From JBBDMC01 sp963775235 (GTDB taxonomy: Bacteria > Pseudomonadota > Alphaproteobacteria > Rhizobiales > Kaistiaceae): a stretch of DNA of 64,000 bases. Of the stretch, positions 38,990 through 51,065 are shown one piece after another; positions within the stretch are counted from its first letter, which is position 1, and each line of letters begins with the position of its first letter. Made by a program: the position numbers and the translations under genes. The DNA is taken from the NCBI GenBank assembly GCA_963775235.1, contig CAVZHY010000006.1, positions 1-64,000 of the forward strand, written 5' to 3'. Under the pieces are notes generated by a model that saw nothing but the letters and a program-made list of their open reading frames with translations, made no database searches and was not told the DNA's origin.

Positions 38990-39777
38990 GAATCACGGGC
39001 GCGCCGGCTGCGGCCTGGTCGCCTGCTCAGTACCTGACGTTCGCGGACGAGCGTACCCGCCCGGCGCGTGATCTTCTGGCCGCGGTGCCGCTGAAGGATG
39101 CGCGCCACGTGGTCGATCTCGGCTGTGGGCCGGGCAACTCGACTGAATTGCTGGTGGAGCGATTTCCCGATGCCCGGGTGACGGGGGTCGATTCGTCGGC
39201 CGAGATGCTCGTGGAGGCGAGGGCGCGCCTGCCAAGGGCGACGTTCTTGCAGGCCGATGCCGCAACGTGGATACCGGATACGCCGGTCGACCTCCTGTTC
39301 GCCAACGCGCTGTTCCAGTGGGTGCCGGACCATGTCGGCGTGCTGGTCAGGCTGATGAGCGTGCTTGCGCCGGGCGGTGTGCTCGCGGTGCAGTTGCCTG
39401 ACAATCTCGGCGAGCCATCGCAGTTGCTGATGGAGGAGGCCGCCGCCGGCTCCTGGTCAGCCGAGCTTGCCGGCGCCTCACGCGAGCGCGAGACGATTGC
39501 GTCGCCATCAGACTATTACGATCGTCTGAAACCGGCCGCGATTGCCGTTGACGTCTGGCGGACGACATATCATCACCCGCTCGCAGACGCGGCGGCGATC
39601 GTTGCCTGGTTCAGGTCGACCGGGCTAAGGCCGTATCTCAACCGCCTCGATCCGGCGGAACAGGAAGCCTTCCTCGCGAAATACCGATCCCTCATCGCCG
39701 CGGCCCATCCGCCGCGCGTCGATGGACGCGTGCTGCTTGCCTTCCCGCGCTTGTTCATTGTCGCGATCAAGGCGTAG
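38986..39777 (+). CDS. tam: Trans-aconitate 2-methyltransferase
   Basis: A 263-residue SAM-dependent enzyme that methylates trans-aconitate, removing an inhibitor of the TCA cycle. The Tam opening WSPAQYLTFADERTRPARDL, the SAM loop VVDLGCGPGNSTELL and the NALFQWVPDH motif are all diagnostic. Length is typical. Its ATG overlaps the MOSC gene stop, so they are translationally coupled. Confidence 0.95.
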   Translation: MRITGAPAAAWSPAQYLTFADERTRPARDLLAAVPLKDARHVVDLGCGPGNSTELLVERFPDARVTGVDSSAEMLVEARARLPRATFLQADAATWIPDTPVDLLFANALFQWVPDHVGVLVRLMSVLAPGGVLAVQLPDNLGEPSQLLMEEAAAGSWSAELAGASRERETIASPSDYYDRLKPAAIAVDVWRTTYHHPLADAAAIVAWFRSTGLRPYLNRLDPAEQEAFLAKYRSLIAAAHPPRVDGRVLLAFPRLFIVAIKA

Positions 39778-39946
39778 AGAAGGCTTGCCCGCCAATTGAC
39801 GGATCAGGCGACCGCGATCTTGCCAATTTGATCTCGATCAAAGTCTTCGCAGCCGAAATCACCGCAACAGAGGTGTCCGGGGTTGCGCATCGCGAAGTGC
39901 AATCCCTATTCTTGCTCCCGAGTCGGTCTGAGGGAAGGCTGTGCAC

Positions 39947-41345
39947 ATGGCTCTCGACGCCGTATTCCTGTCCCGGCTGCAATTTGCATTCACTATCGCT
40001 TTCCACATCATCTTTCCGACCTTCACGATCGGGCTGTCGGCGTTCATCGCGACGCTGCTCGTCATGTGGCGGCGCTCGGGGGTGGAGCGATATCGCACGC
40101 TCGCGCGCTTCTGGACGCGCATCTTCGCTGTGTCGTTCGCCATGGGCGTCGTTTCCGGCATCGTTCTGTCGTATCAGTTCGGCACCAACTGGAGCCGTTT
40201 CTCCGAGGTAGTCGGCAACGTTGTAAGCCCGCTCATCGGCTATGAGGTGCTTACGGCCTTCTTTCTCGAGGCGACTTTTCTCGGCGTGATGCTGTTTGGT
40301 TGGCAGCGGGTGCCGCCGTGGCTCCATGTGCTCTCGGCGATACTGGTGGCGGTCGGAACGCTCGGATCGGCGTTCTGGATCATCTCGGCCAATTCCTGGA
40401 TGCAGTATCCGGCCGGCGACGTGGTCCGCGACGGAGTCGCCTATCCGGCCGACTGGCTGGCAACGATCTTCAGCCCGACGTTCGGTTGGCGTCTGGCGCA
40501 CATGGTGACGGCCGCATACCTGACGACCGCATTCGTCGTGCTGGCGACCGGGGCACGCTATCTCATCGCCGGGCGCTGGGGCGATCAGGCCATGACCATG
40601 CTCAAGATGGGCACGGCCATGGCTGCGGTGCTCGCGCCGCTTCAGCTCATCATCGGTGACCAGCATGGTCTGGTTGCCGAGCACTATCAGCCGGCCAAGA
40701 TTGCCGCCGTCGAGGGGCACTGGACCAATGACGGACCGGCGCCGCTGGTGCTGTTCGCGATTCCCAATCAGGCGGAAGAGCGCAACGATGCCGAGATATC
40801 GATCCCCAACGCCGGCAGTCTGGTCATTACCCATTCCCTGACCGGGACCTTTCCCGCGCTCAAGGATTTCCCGCCGGGGGATCGGCCGCCTGTTGCATGG
40901 CCGTTCTTCGCGTTCCGCATCATGGTCGGCATCGGTCTGTTGATGATCGCCCTCGCACTGTGGGGGGCGTGGCTGTGGTGGCGCGGCCGGCTGGAATCCT
41001 CGCCGACTGTTCCTCCGACTTGCCGCGATTTCGTGGCCGGCGGGGTTCATCGCCATCCTGTCCGGCTGGGTCGTCGCCGAGGTCGGGCGCCAGCCGTGGC
41101 TGGTGACGGGGCTTCTCAGGACCAGCGATGCTGCCTCGCCGGTGACCACCGGCGAGGTCGCGACCACGCTCGTCCTCTTCCTTATCGTCTACGGCATCGT
41201 CTTCGCCGCGGGCCTCATCTACATGAACCGCCTCATCAATCGCGGCCCGGAGGCCGGCGAGATCGAGGAGGGCGTCGCCAGCCGGCCGATTTCGGCGGCC
41301 GAAGGCGGCGGCGCGTTCGCAAGACGGAGTTCGGCCGATGCTTGA
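39947..41345 (+). pseudogene. cydA: Cytochrome bd-type ubiquinol oxidase subunit I (CioA-like), frameshifted
   Basis: Heme-bearing subunit of a quinol oxidase. The first transmembrane segments (SRLQFAFTIAFHIIFPTFTIGLS area) and the heme region near GYEVLTAFFLEATFLGVMLFGW are intact. The short Q-loop marks the CioAB-type, cyanide-insensitive group. Near 41000 an extra base changes frame; correction restores RLFLRLAAISWPAGFIAI and the remaining helices through EVGRQPWLVTGLLRTSD to the stop at 41345. Uncorrected, the product loses its last two helices. Because cydB overlaps the corrected stop precisely, I infer a sequence error. Confidence 0.88.
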
Positions 41346-42351
41346 ACTCTATCTGCCGGTCATCTGGTCGATTTTGATCGCCGTCGCGGTGGCGATGTAC
41401 GTGATCCTTGACGGTTTCGATCTCGGCATCGGCATCCTGTTTCCGTTCGCGCGCGAGGAGACCGAGCGCGACCAGATGATGAACTCGGTGGCGCCATTCT
41501 GGGACGGCAACGAGACGTGGCTGGTGCTCGGCGGCGGCGGCCTTTGGGTGGCGTTTCCCAAGGCCTACGCGGTGATCATGCCGGCGCTCTACCTGCCGGT
41601 GATCGTGATGCTCCTGGCGTTGATCTTCCGCGGCGTCTCGTTTGAGTTCCGGTTCGTGGCGAAGCCCCGGCAACGGTGGTGGGATTTCGCGTTCTTCGCC
41701 GGCTCGACTGTCGCGGCCTTTGCGCAGGGCGTGATGCTTGGCGGCCTCATCCAGGGCATCACCGTCGCCGATAGCAAATTCGCCGGCGGGCCGTTCGACT
41801 GGGCGACACCGTTTGCGCTGCTCTGCGGTGTGGGTCTCGTGGTCGGTTACGCGCTTCTCGGTGCCACGTGGCTGGTTGCCAAAACGGACGGGGTGATTGC
41901 GGCGCGGTCGCGGGACTGGTCACGGCTTCTGCTCGTTGGCGTGATCATTTTCATCGCCGTGGTCAGCCTGTGGACCCCGCTTGGTTTCGAGCGTATCGCG
42001 ACGCGTTGGTTCTCCACTCCCAACATCTATTTCTTGTGGCCGGTGCCGATCCTCACCGCCGCACTCGCCTGGATGGTGTGGTCCGGCCTTGGTGCTGGCC
42101 GTGAGGTGACACCGTTCGTCGGCGTCATCTGCCTGTTCCTGCTCTCTTTCCTCGGTCTGGCAATCTCGACGTTTCCGTATCTGGTGCCGCCCACCTTGAC
42201 CATATGGGATACCGCCGCCGTGCCCGACAGCCAGGTGTTCACGCTGATCGGGGCGCTCGTCATGCTCCCGATCATTCTCGGCTACGTCGTGTTCATCTTC
42301 TGGACGTTTCGCGGAAAGGTCGGGCCGGGAGCGACCAGCGGGTATCATTAG
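41338..42351 (+). CDS. cydB: Cytochrome bd-type ubiquinol oxidase subunit II
   Basis: A 337-residue membrane protein with about nine helices, partner of subunit I in quinol oxidation and oxygen reduction. The family opening is LPVIWSILIAVAVAMYVILDGFDLGIGILFPF (long conserved block), with WDGNETWLVLGGGGL next. Its ATG is inside the last codons of cydA (eight-base overlap), which supports the corrected cydA frame. No cydX-like small gene is visible downstream; a hairpin follows. Confidence 0.95.
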   Translation: MLELYLPVIWSILIAVAVAMYVILDGFDLGIGILFPFAREETERDQMMNSVAPFWDGNETWLVLGGGGLWVAFPKAYAVIMPALYLPVIVMLLALIFRGVSFEFRFVAKPRQRWWDFAFFAGSTVAAFAQGVMLGGLIQGITVADSKFAGGPFDWATPFALLCGVGLVVGYALLGATWLVAKTDGVIAARSRDWSRLLLVGVIIFIAVVSLWTPLGFERIATRWFSTPNIYFLWPVPILTAALAWMVWSGLGAGREVTPFVGVICLFLLSFLGLAISTFPYLVPPTLTIWDTAAVPDSQVFTLIGALVMLPIILGYVVFIFWTFRGKVGPGATSGYH

Positions 42352-42360
42352 GCCGGACCG

Positions 42361-42386
42361 TCAGGCCGCGCTTGCGCGCGGCCTGA
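42361..42386. terminator. Strong hairpin between convergent cydB and AHSA1 genes
   Basis: A perfect 11-bp stem TCAGGCCGCGC (42361-42371) / GCGCGGCCTGA (42376-42386) has a four-base loop and starts ten bases after the cydB stop. There is no U-tract on either strand, so it may be Rho-assisted or a 3'-end stabiliser rather than a classical terminator. Confidence 0.5.
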
Positions 42387-42401
42387 AACCGGGCGGCCGT
42401 G

Positions 42402-42881
42402 TCAGGCCAGGACCCGCTCAAGGTCGTTGAAGCTCGAGGCCCAACCCATGTTGTGCTGATCGCGCTGGTCGGCGCTGTCGAACAGGCTCTGCACAAGGCG
42501 CATCCGGGTGCCGCCGGCAGTCGCCTCGAAGGTGAGTTCGATCGTCGTCTCGTGGCCCCGCTTGCCGTCGGTTTCCCAACCCCAGGTCATCACCAACCGC
42601 TTCGGCGGCGTGATCTCGCGGTAGACGCCCGAAACGATGTGGGCCTCTCCCTTCGGACCGACCATTGTGCTGCGCCATGCGCCGCCGACGCGCACGTCGA
42701 GTTTTGCGTCGGGCGTGTGGAAGCCTTCCGGTCCCCACCACTTCGCCAGAATCTTGGCATCGGTCCAGGCTTTGAAGACCCGTTCCGGTGGGGCCTTGAA
42801 CACGCGTTCGATGATCAGCGTGCGATCCTTTGTCGTGCCCTCGCGCGTGGCGGTAGCTGTATTCATTATGTCGTCGGCCAT
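42402..42881 (-). CDS. SRPBCC/AHSA1-like protein
   Basis: A 159-residue protein of the START-like activator-of-Hsp90-ATPase group. It has the core IERVFKAPPERVFKAWTDAKILAKWWGPEGF and the following YREITPPKRLVMTWGW and a C-terminal QHNMGWASSFNDLERVLA. In bacteria these proteins often bind hydrophobic ligands. It lies 11 bases downstream of an ArsR-family gene, a widespread pair in which the regulator controls the binding protein. Confidence 0.9.
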   Translation of the reverse strand: MADDIMNTATATREGTTKDRTLIIERVFKAPPERVFKAWTDAKILAKWWGPEGFHTPDAKLDVRVGGAWRSTMVGPKGEAHIVSGVYREITPPKRLVMTWGWETDGKRGHETTIELTFEATAGGTRMRLVQSLFDSADQRDQHNMGWASSFNDLERVLA

Positions 42882-42892
42882 GAGTTGGTCTC

Positions 42893-43222
42893 CTATTCCT
42901 TGGGTTCGGTCTTCAGCAGCTTGTCGAGGCGGTCGAAGGAGCCCTCCCAGAAGTGCCGATAACGCTCGATCCAGTCGCCGACCGCGCGCATGGCCTCAGG
43001 CCGGGCCCTGCACAGGCGCCATTGGCGTTCTGCCCGGCGTTCGATCAGTCCGGCGTCCTCCAGGACCTTCAGGTGCTTTGAGATGGCCGGCTTGGACATC
43101 GCGAACCGCGCGGCGATGTCACCGGCGCTGCGCTCGCCCTCAGCCAGCAGGCGTTCGACAATCGCCAAGCGGGTGGCGTCGGAAAGGGCTCCAAAGACGG
43201 TCGGCAGGGACGGTTCAAGCAT
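42893..43222 (-). CDS. ArsR-family transcriptional regulator
   Basis: A 109-residue winged-helix regulator: VFGALSDATRLAIVERLL, then AARFAMSKPAISKHLKVLEDAGLI. There are no metal-binding Cys clusters at the recognition helix (Cys appears once, in WRLCRARPEA), so it is not a typical metal sensor. The ATG at 43222 starts MLEPSLPTVFG. The upstream AT-rich dyad at 43243-43270 is a likely operator. It is the first gene of a pair with the AHSA1-like protein. Confidence 0.9.
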   Translation of the reverse strand: MLEPSLPTVFGALSDATRLAIVERLLAEGERSAGDIAARFAMSKPAISKHLKVLEDAGLIERRAERQWRLCRARPEAMRAVGDWIERYRHFWEGSFDRLDKLLKTEPKE

Positions 43223-43242
43223 TGGGAATACCACCAGCAAGC

Positions 43243-43270
43243 ATTTATTTAACTGGATGGTAAAATAAAT
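43243..43270. promoter_or_regulatory. AT-rich dyad upstream of the ArsR-AHSA1 operon
   Basis: ATTTATTT (43243-43250) and AAATAAAT (43263-43270) form an 8-bp perfect inverted repeat. It also contains TTTAACT..GGTAAAA, close to the TTAAC-N-GTTAA form of ArsR-family sites. It lies 21 bases upstream of the ArsR start codon and so probably serves autorepression. Confidence 0.55.
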
Positions 43271-43357
43271 CCGGCGGAGTGTCAAACCGAAGGAGTGGGC
43301 GATGTGCTGCCCACCCGATGTTGCCCATTGCCAGCCCATTGGTTTAGGTATAAGGAT

Positions 43358-44389
43358 ATGTTTATGTCTTACCGGGATATGCCCGTGGTTGAGCCGTCAT
43401 CCTTGGCCGTCGAGACCGTGATCGCCGCGCTCAAGGCAGCGGGCGAGGCGACCCGCCTGCGCATCCTGGCGCTCCTCAGCCAGGCGGAACTGACGGTCAA
43501 GGACCTGACGGCCATCCTTGGTCAGTCGCAGCCCCGGATTTCGCGGCACCTCAAGCTGCTGGCAGCGGCCGGTCTGATCGACCGGTACCCGGAAGGTGCG
43601 TGGGTGTTCTACCGGCTGACGGATGCCGCCGCCGCGCGGCGGCTGGCCGGGGACCTGTTCGCGCTGATCGACGCGCGCGATCCGGTGCTGGCACGCGACC
43701 GGGAGCGTCTGGCGGCGGTCAAGGCCGAGCACGCCGCGGCGGCACAGAGCTATTTCGCCGCCAACGCCGGCGAGTGGGACTCGATCCGCGCCCTGCACGT
43801 GGCCGAGGACGCGGTCGAGGCAGCGATGGTGAAGGCGCTCGGCGATCGTGCCTTCGACAGCCTGCTCGACCTCGGCACGGGGACCGGTCGGATGCTCGAG
43901 TTACTGGCGCCGATTTACGCCCGCGCGATCGGCATCGACACCTCGAGCGACATGCTGGCCGTGGCGCGCGCCAACCTTGACCGCGCCGGGATCACGAACG
44001 CCCAGGTCCGCCTCGGCGACATCCACAATTTGCCGTTTGTGCGCAACTCTTTCGACGTCGTCACCATCCATCAGGTCCTTCACTACCTCGACGATCCGGA
44101 GCGAGCGATCGCTGAGGCGGCGCGCGTACTGCGGCCCGGCGGCCGCCTCCTGGTGGTCGATTTTGCCCCCCACCATCTGGAATTCCTGCGCGAGCGCCAT
44201 GCCCACCGGCGTCTTGGTTTCGCACACCCGGCCATGCGCCAATGGCTGGAAGCGCCGGGGTTGTCGCTGGAGAATGTTCGCGACCTGACGCCCCGCGGCC
44301 TGGGCGACAAGCTGACGGTGACGCTATGGCTCGCGAAGGATCGCCGCATCGCTGTCGCCGACGAGCAGCAAGGTCGTGAGGTCGCATGA
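43358..44389 (+). CDS. ArsR-family regulator fused to a SAM-dependent methyltransferase
   Basis: A 343-residue two-domain protein. Residues 15-105 form an ArsR winged helix (KAAGEATRLRILALLSQ, LGQSQPRISRHLKLL). Residues about 145-330 form a class I methyltransferase with SAM loop LLDLGTGTGRMLEL, then GIDTSSDMLAVAR. Such fusions commonly precede metF in alphaproteobacteria and probably sense SAM or SAH to control methionine synthesis. It overlaps metF by four bases. The metal-site Cys of classic ArsR is absent. ATG 43358 has AAGGAT upstream. Confidence 0.9.
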   Translation: MFMSYRDMPVVEPSSLAVETVIAALKAAGEATRLRILALLSQAELTVKDLTAILGQSQPRISRHLKLLAAAGLIDRYPEGAWVFYRLTDAAAARRLAGDLFALIDARDPVLARDRERLAAVKAEHAAAAQSYFAANAGEWDSIRALHVAEDAVEAAMVKALGDRAFDSLLDLGTGTGRMLELLAPIYARAIGIDTSSDMLAVARANLDRAGITNAQVRLGDIHNLPFVRNSFDVVTIHQVLHYLDDPERAIAEAARVLRPGGRLLVVDFAPHHLEFLRERHAHRRLGFAHPAMRQWLEAPGLSLENVRDLTPRGLGDKLTVTLWLAKDRRIAVADEQQGREVA

Positions 44390-45309
44390 CGGCGAGCCGC
44401 ACCAAGCGTCCCAGTCGGCGCCTTGAGCCGGACGCTCTGACCGTCTCGTTCGAGTTCTTCCCGCCGAAGACTCCGGAGATGGAGGCGACGCTTTGGCGTT
44501 CGATCGAGCGCCTGGCCCCGTTGTCGCCGGCGTTCGTCTCGGTCACCTACGGGGCCGGCGGATCGACGCGGGAGCGCACCCACGCGACGTTGAAACGCAT
44601 CCTTGCCGAAACGCGGCTCACGCCGGCTGCGCACCTGACGTGCGTGGAGGCGACCCGAGCCGAGGCGGACGCGGTTGTGAAGGCGTATTACGACAGCGGC
44701 ATCCGTCATATCGTGGCGCTTCGCGGCGATCCGGCGGGCGGGGTCGGCGCCGCGTACGAGCCCACCCGCGGCGGCTACGCCTATGCAGCCAATCTGGTCG
44801 AAGGCATCAAGCGCCAGCACCCGGCGATGGAAGTCTCTGTCGCCGCCTACGTCGAGCGCCATCCTGAAAGTCCGGACTGGCCGAGCGAACTCGACAACCT
44901 GAAACGCAAGGTCGACGCCGGCGCCGACCGGGCCATTACCCAGTTCTTTTTCGAGAACGACCTGTTCGATGCCTATCGCGAGCGGCTGGCTGCCCGGCGC
45001 ATCGACATTCCGGTGGTGCCGGGAATCGTGCCGGTTACCAACTTTGCCCACACTGCACGTTTCGCCGCCAAGGCGGGCGCGAGCGTGCCGGCGTGGCTGG
45101 CGCAGCGCTTCGAGGGACTGGACGACGACCCCGACACACGCCAGCTGGTGGCGGCAGCGGTCGCTGCGGAGCAGGTGCTCGACCTTGTGGACCGCGGCGT
45201 CACCGACTTCCACTTCTACACCATGAACCGGGCGGATCTGGTGTTTGCCATCTGCCACCTGCTCGGTTTGAAGCCGGCCAGATCGGCCGCGGCCGAGGCG
45301 GCGGCATGA
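44386..45309 (+). CDS. metF: Methylenetetrahydrofolate reductase
   Basis: A 307-residue FAD enzyme reducing 5,10-methylene-THF to 5-methyl-THF for methionine synthesis. FEFFPPKTPEMEATL carries the conserved Glu, and SVTYGAGGSTRERTH, HLTCVEATRAE, ALRGDP and AITQFFFEN are all typical. It directly overlaps the ArsR-methyltransferase gene and precedes metH by 750 bases that hold a TA pair. Its product feeds MetH encoded downstream. Confidence 0.95.
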   Translation: MTASRTKRPSRRLEPDALTVSFEFFPPKTPEMEATLWRSIERLAPLSPAFVSVTYGAGGSTRERTHATLKRILAETRLTPAAHLTCVEATRAEADAVVKAYYDSGIRHIVALRGDPAGGVGAAYEPTRGGYAYAANLVEGIKRQHPAMEVSVAAYVERHPESPDWPSELDNLKRKVDAGADRAITQFFFENDLFDAYRERLAARRIDIPVVPGIVPVTNFAHTARFAAKAGASVPAWLAQRFEGLDDDPDTRQLVAAAVAAEQVLDLVDRGVTDFHFYTMNRADLVFAICHLLGLKPARSAAAEAAA

Positions 45310-45335
45310 GGGACATTGCCGTTATGACCAGACAG

Positions 45336-45370
45336 ACCTATTTTATGGTCATTATGGTCACAAAATAGGT
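45336..45370. promoter_or_regulatory. Palindrome and direct repeats upstream of the TA antitoxin
   Basis: ACCTATTTT (45336-45344) and AAAATAGGT (45362-45370) are a perfect 9-bp inverted repeat. Between them lie two adjacent copies of TTATGGTCA (45343-45351, 45352-45360), and a related inverted TATGACCA is at 45323-45330. The antitoxin start is six bases further. This is the normal place for the autoregulatory site of a Phd-type antitoxin. Confidence 0.7.
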
Positions 45371-45376
45371 GCGCCC

Positions 45377-45649
45377 ATGAACAGGCCGACGAAAATCTGG
45401 CAGGTGCAGGAAGCCAAGGCACATTTCAGCGAATTGATCGACCAGGCCGAACGCGAGGGGCCGCAGACCATCACCAGGCACGGCAAACCGCGCGCCGTGG
45501 TGCTGTCGGCCGCCGAGTATGAGGCCTTGGCGAAGAGCAGCAAGCCGGAGCCGAACTTCATCGATTTTCTGCTGAGCAGCGGTCCAATTCTGGACGATGT
45601 TGATTTGGAGCGTTCGAAAGACACCGGACGTGAGATCGACCTTGAGTGA
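45377..45649 (+). CDS. Phd/YefM-type antitoxin
   Basis: A 90-residue antitoxin with the Phd DNA-binding fold: WQVQEAKAHFSELIDQAEREGPQTITRHGKPRAVVLSAAEYEAL (conserved block). The C-terminal 35 residues, ending EIDLE, would wrap the toxin. It lies just before a PIN-domain toxin, with which it overlaps. Together they form a type II addiction module that has been inserted between metF and metH. Its palindrome indicates autorepression. Confidence 0.93.
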   Translation: MNRPTKIWQVQEAKAHFSELIDQAEREGPQTITRHGKPRAVVLSAAEYEALAKSSKPEPNFIDFLLSSGPILDDVDLERSKDTGREIDLE

Positions 45650-46058
45650 CGTGGGCTACCTCCTCGACACCAACGTCCTTTCGGAAGTGGTGCGCCGAAG
45701 GGCGAATGCGCGCGTGGTCGCTTTTGTTCGGGGACTGCGTGATGAGGACGCGTTCGTCAGCGCTGTGACGATGGGCGAGTTGCGCCGGGGGGCCGAACTC
45801 AAACGTCGGAGTGATCGGAACCATGCGGAGCGGTTGGATGAATGGATCGCCCAACTTGAGCGAAACTACGAAGCGCGGATTCTCCCGGTCGATCTCGCAG
45901 CCGCGACGCTATGGGGCGAGTTGTCCGCCGTGCGCCCGCGCCCGGTCGTCGACACGCTGATAGCTGCCACCGCCGTTGTGCGCAAACTGACGCTCGTCAC
46001 CCGCAACGTCCGCGACGTGGCCGATACCGGCGTCGCGTGTGTCAATCCTTGGGAGTGA
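45642..46058 (+). CDS. VapC-like PIN-domain ribonuclease toxin
   Basis: A 138-residue PIN ribonuclease. Four acidic or polar active-site positions are present: YLLDTNVLSE (Asp), TMGELRRG (Glu), VVDTLIAATA (Asp) and VTRNVRDV. VapC toxins cut tRNA or rRNA when the antitoxin is degraded. The start is uncertain between GTG 45630, TTG 45642 and GTG 45651; I chose the TTG, which overlaps the antitoxin stop by eight bases. The next gene, homocysteine methyltransferase, starts eight bases after its stop. Confidence 0.88.
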   Translation: MSDVGYLLDTNVLSEVVRRRANARVVAFVRGLRDEDAFVSAVTMGELRRGAELKRRSDRNHAERLDEWIAQLERNYEARILPVDLAAATLWGELSAVRPRPVVDTLIAATAVVRKLTLVTRNVRDVADTGVACVNPWE

Positions 46059-46065
46059 GATACTG

Positions 46066-47134
46066 ATGTCCGCCGTTACCGGCGCCGAAGCAAAGATTCG
46101 CGCGATCGCCGAGAAGCGCATCATCGTCCTTGACGGCGCCATGGGCACGGCTATCCAGGCGCTACGGCTGTCGGAGGATGAATTCCGGGGGGCGCGCTTT
46201 GCGGATTGGCCGCGGGACGTCCGCGGCAACAACGATCTTCTCAATCTCACGCGTCCCGAGGACATCGGCGCCATTCACCGCACCTATCTCGATGCAGGCG
46301 CCGACATCGTGGAGTTCGAACACTTTCTCGTCGACGATCATCGCCCAGGCCGACTACGGCATGGAGGGACTGGCCTACGAGCTCAACGAGGCGGGGGCGC
46401 GGATCGCCAGGGCCGCGGCTGACGCTGTCACCGCGGCGACGCCGGACAGGCCGCGTTTCGTCGCCGGGGCAATCGGTCCCACCAACCGTTCCGCGTCCAT
46501 CTCGCCGGAAGTCGCCAACCCCGGCTTCCGCAACATCACCTTCAGGGAACTCGTCGCCGCATACGGTGAGGCCGCGCGCGGATTGATCGCGGGCGGAGCC
46601 GACCTCCTGCTGCTGGAGACGGTGTTCGACACGCTCAACGCCAAGGCGGCTATCTTCGCCTTCGAGGAAATATTCGCGGACATTGGCCGCCGGCTGCCGC
46701 TGATGATTTCCGGTACGATCACGGATCTTTCGGGCCGCACGCTCTCCGGCCAGACGCCGACGGCATTCTGGTACTCGGTCCGCCACGCCAAGCCGCTGAC
46801 GGTGGGCCTGAACTGTGCGCTGGGTGCCCGCGAGATGCGCGCCCACATCGCCGAGTTGTCGCGGGTGGCCGACACGTTGATTTGCGCCTATCCGAACGCC
46901 GGGCTCCCGAACGAATTCGGTGAGTACGACGAAAGCCCGGAGGCAATGGCCGCCCAGCTTGGCGAGTTCGCCCGCGCCGGGCTCGTCAACGTGATCGGCG
47001 GCTGTTGCGGCACGACGCCGGAGCACATCCGCCAGATCGCCGCTGCGGTCGACGGGGTGGCGCCCCGAGTGGTGCCGACCATTCCGGCGAAGATGCGCCT
47101 CTCCGGCCTCGAGCCGTTCGAAGTCGTCGCTTGA
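46066..47134 (+). pseudogene. Homocysteine S-methyltransferase half of a split MetH, frameshifted
   Basis: This protein equals the N-terminal Hcy-binding domain of MetH: VLDGAMGTAIQALRL at the start and the zinc Cys in VGLNCALGA and GGCCGTTPEHI at the end. Near 46313 an additional base shifts the frame; skipping it restores VESNTFSSTIIAQADYGM, the family-typical segment. Without correction the product is about 120 residues of nonfunctional protein. Methionine synthesis is usually essential on minimal media and the rest is pristine, so sequence error is likely. It precedes the rest of metH by 20 bases. ATG 46066 has GGGAGTGAGA upstream. Confidence 0.9.
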
Positions 47135-47154
47135 GCGTTCAGGAGTTCGCCTTG

Positions 47155-49824
<2,670 letters not shown>

Positions 49825-51065
49825 GCTACGGTCACCACCGTGTAGGCAAGGACTGCCTCGGTGAGGCCCTTCAGCCGGATCTTGCCGAGTTCTTCGAAGC
49901 GCAGGCCCGAGTCGGCGACGGCGGAGGCAATGTCTGCGGTCACCAGCACCTGGCCGGCCTCGGCGACGCCCAGCAGTCGCGACGCCCGGTTGACCGTGCG
50001 GCCGTAGTAGTCCCCGTCCTGGATGATGACCGGCCCCGAGGCGATACCGGCGCGGGCGGGCGGCAGCCCGATCTCGTTGGCCGTCGACATGATGTCGAGG
50101 GCGCAGCGAACGGCGTTTCTGACCGTTATGAAGTTGAGCATTGCGCCGTCGCCCAGCGGTTTGACCAGATGGCCCTCGTGCAGGGTCGCCTGCGCCTGCG
50201 CGATCTCGACCAGCGCCGCGCCGATGTTGGCTGCGTCGGCGTCGCCAAAATGCTCGGTGCGCTCGGTGAACCCCGACAGGTCGACAAAGCAGATCGCCTG
50301 ATGCGAGAACATCCTGCGGTGGGCGTCATGATCGTCGTCGAGGGCCTCCTCGAAGCGCGCGATCATGTTTTGATAGACCGCCTGCTCGAACAGCCGCCGT
50401 TGGAGCAGGTGGGTCAGGCGATACGCCATGCGCTGAAGGATCACACGGGTGCGTGCGGAAGAGGTAAACATCTCGTCATAGGACGCCCCGCGCGACAATA
50501 GCGGGTTCTCCACGTGCTCGCGCACCAGCTCGCGCGAAGCATCGACCAGGCGGCGTATGCTGATAGCGTAGGAGCGCAGCGTCCCGAGGATCACGTGGTC
50601 GGGAACGTCGAAGTCACGTGCCATCGAGAAGATGCGTAGGAATTCAAGGTCGTCCTCGCGGATCGCCGCGTCGTTCACGGGCGTGGCGAAGCCGAGGGCA
50701 AGCATGATCCGGTTGAACCCGTCGCGCGTCATCCCTTCCTGCGCGCACGCCTCCGCGACCGTCATCCCGGTAAGGCCCACAGGTTCGGCGACCAGCGCGC
50801 CCGCGAATTCAAGCGACAATTGGCGTTCAGTGACGGCGGCGGCGAGCTTGTCGAAACTGACGCCGGCGCTCTTGAGGGCGCCGAGCAGCCTCACGCGCGT
50901 GATGTCGCCGGCGTCGTGTTTCCCCTCGGCGTCCGGCTTGGCGATCAGACCGAGGGAGACGAACGCGTCGATCTCCGCGAGCGCAAAAGCGCTCTGCGCC
51001 GCCAGTTCCGCTGTGCTTATCCGCGCGCCGGCTGTTTCCGCCGCGCCTGAGGATTGGTTTGACAT

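Noticed and set aside
43223..43357. SAM, SAH or cobalamin riboswitch upstream of metF or metH
   Set aside because: No conserved core elements are visible in the short leaders; control by the ArsR-methyltransferase fusion is likelier.
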